A stretch of DNA of 5,351 nt from Firmicutes bacterium UBA1426. GTDB taxonomy: Bacteria; Bacillota; Clostridia; Peptostreptococcales; Anaerovoracaceae. Shown piece by piece: positions 5,333-5,351 of the stretch. Every line of letters begins with the position of its first letter. Within the stretch, counting starts at the first letter, position 1. The stretch spans positions 1 through 5,351 of the forward strand of contig DCUA01000094.1 in NCBI GenBank assembly GCA_002329675.1, given 5' to 3'. The notes under the pieces were generated by a model. That model had not been told where the DNA came from. It was given only the letters and a program-made list of their open reading frames with translations, and searched no databases. The position numbers and the translations under genes are program-made.

Positions 5333-5351
5333 CCTAAATTGCAATAACAAG

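Noticed and set aside
1..5351. CRISPR array, insertion sequence, tRNA or rRNA
   Set aside because: No regularly spaced repeats, transposase-like frames, terminal repeats, or tRNA/rRNA sequence were seen on either strand.

Overview
The window looks like chromosome from an anaerobic Gram-positive bacterium, most likely a Clostridia-type Firmicute. The reasons are strong AGGAGG-like ribosome binding sites, compact sigma-A promoters, intrinsic terminators with U-tracts, riboswitch control, and oxygen-sensitive tungsten-type aldehyde oxidoreductases beside a polyferredoxin. This placement is inferred; no marker gene fixes the taxon.

All protein genes seen lie on the minus strand. In transcription order (right to left) they are: a 129-residue ferredoxin with four [4Fe-4S] motifs (4874-4485); a 586-residue aldehyde ferredoxin oxidoreductase (AOR) family protein, AOR-1 (4469-2709); a MoaD-like sulfur carrier ending in Gly-Gly (2623-2384); a second, clearly different 630-residue AOR family protein, AOR-2 (2289-397); and a ThiS-like sulfur carrier ending in Gly-Gly (418-215). 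This is two AOR + sulfur-carrier modules served by one electron-transfer subunit. A strong hairpin with a T-rich tail between the modules may lower expression of the second. Beyond the operon, after another long hairpin, the first 32 codons of an alanine racemase gene run off the left edge (97-1).

The most striking part is the intergenic region 4875-5351. It holds two back-to-back sigma-A promoters, and each starts a leader with an RNA of the Moco (molybdenum/tungsten cofactor) riboswitch family. The minus-strand aptamer (5035-4944) precedes the ferredoxin-AOR operon. The plus-strand aptamer (5178-5267) precedes a terminator and an unseen gene beyond the right edge. The two share the CCGA start, a two-part arm, CGAT-GG, a 10-bp stem capped by a GNRA tetraloop, and a GCCT...AAAGG 3' segment closed by a short P1.

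Their expression platforms appear to have opposite logic. On the minus strand the terminator's 5' arm is built from the aptamer's own 3' end, so cofactor binding should allow transcription (ON). On the plus strand the terminator is separate and the aptamer's GGAAAGG can pair with its 5' arm, so cofactor binding should favour termination (OFF). This suggests one signal that switches on cofactor-using enzymes and switches off a divergent gene, perhaps for cofactor synthesis or tungstate/molybdate uptake.
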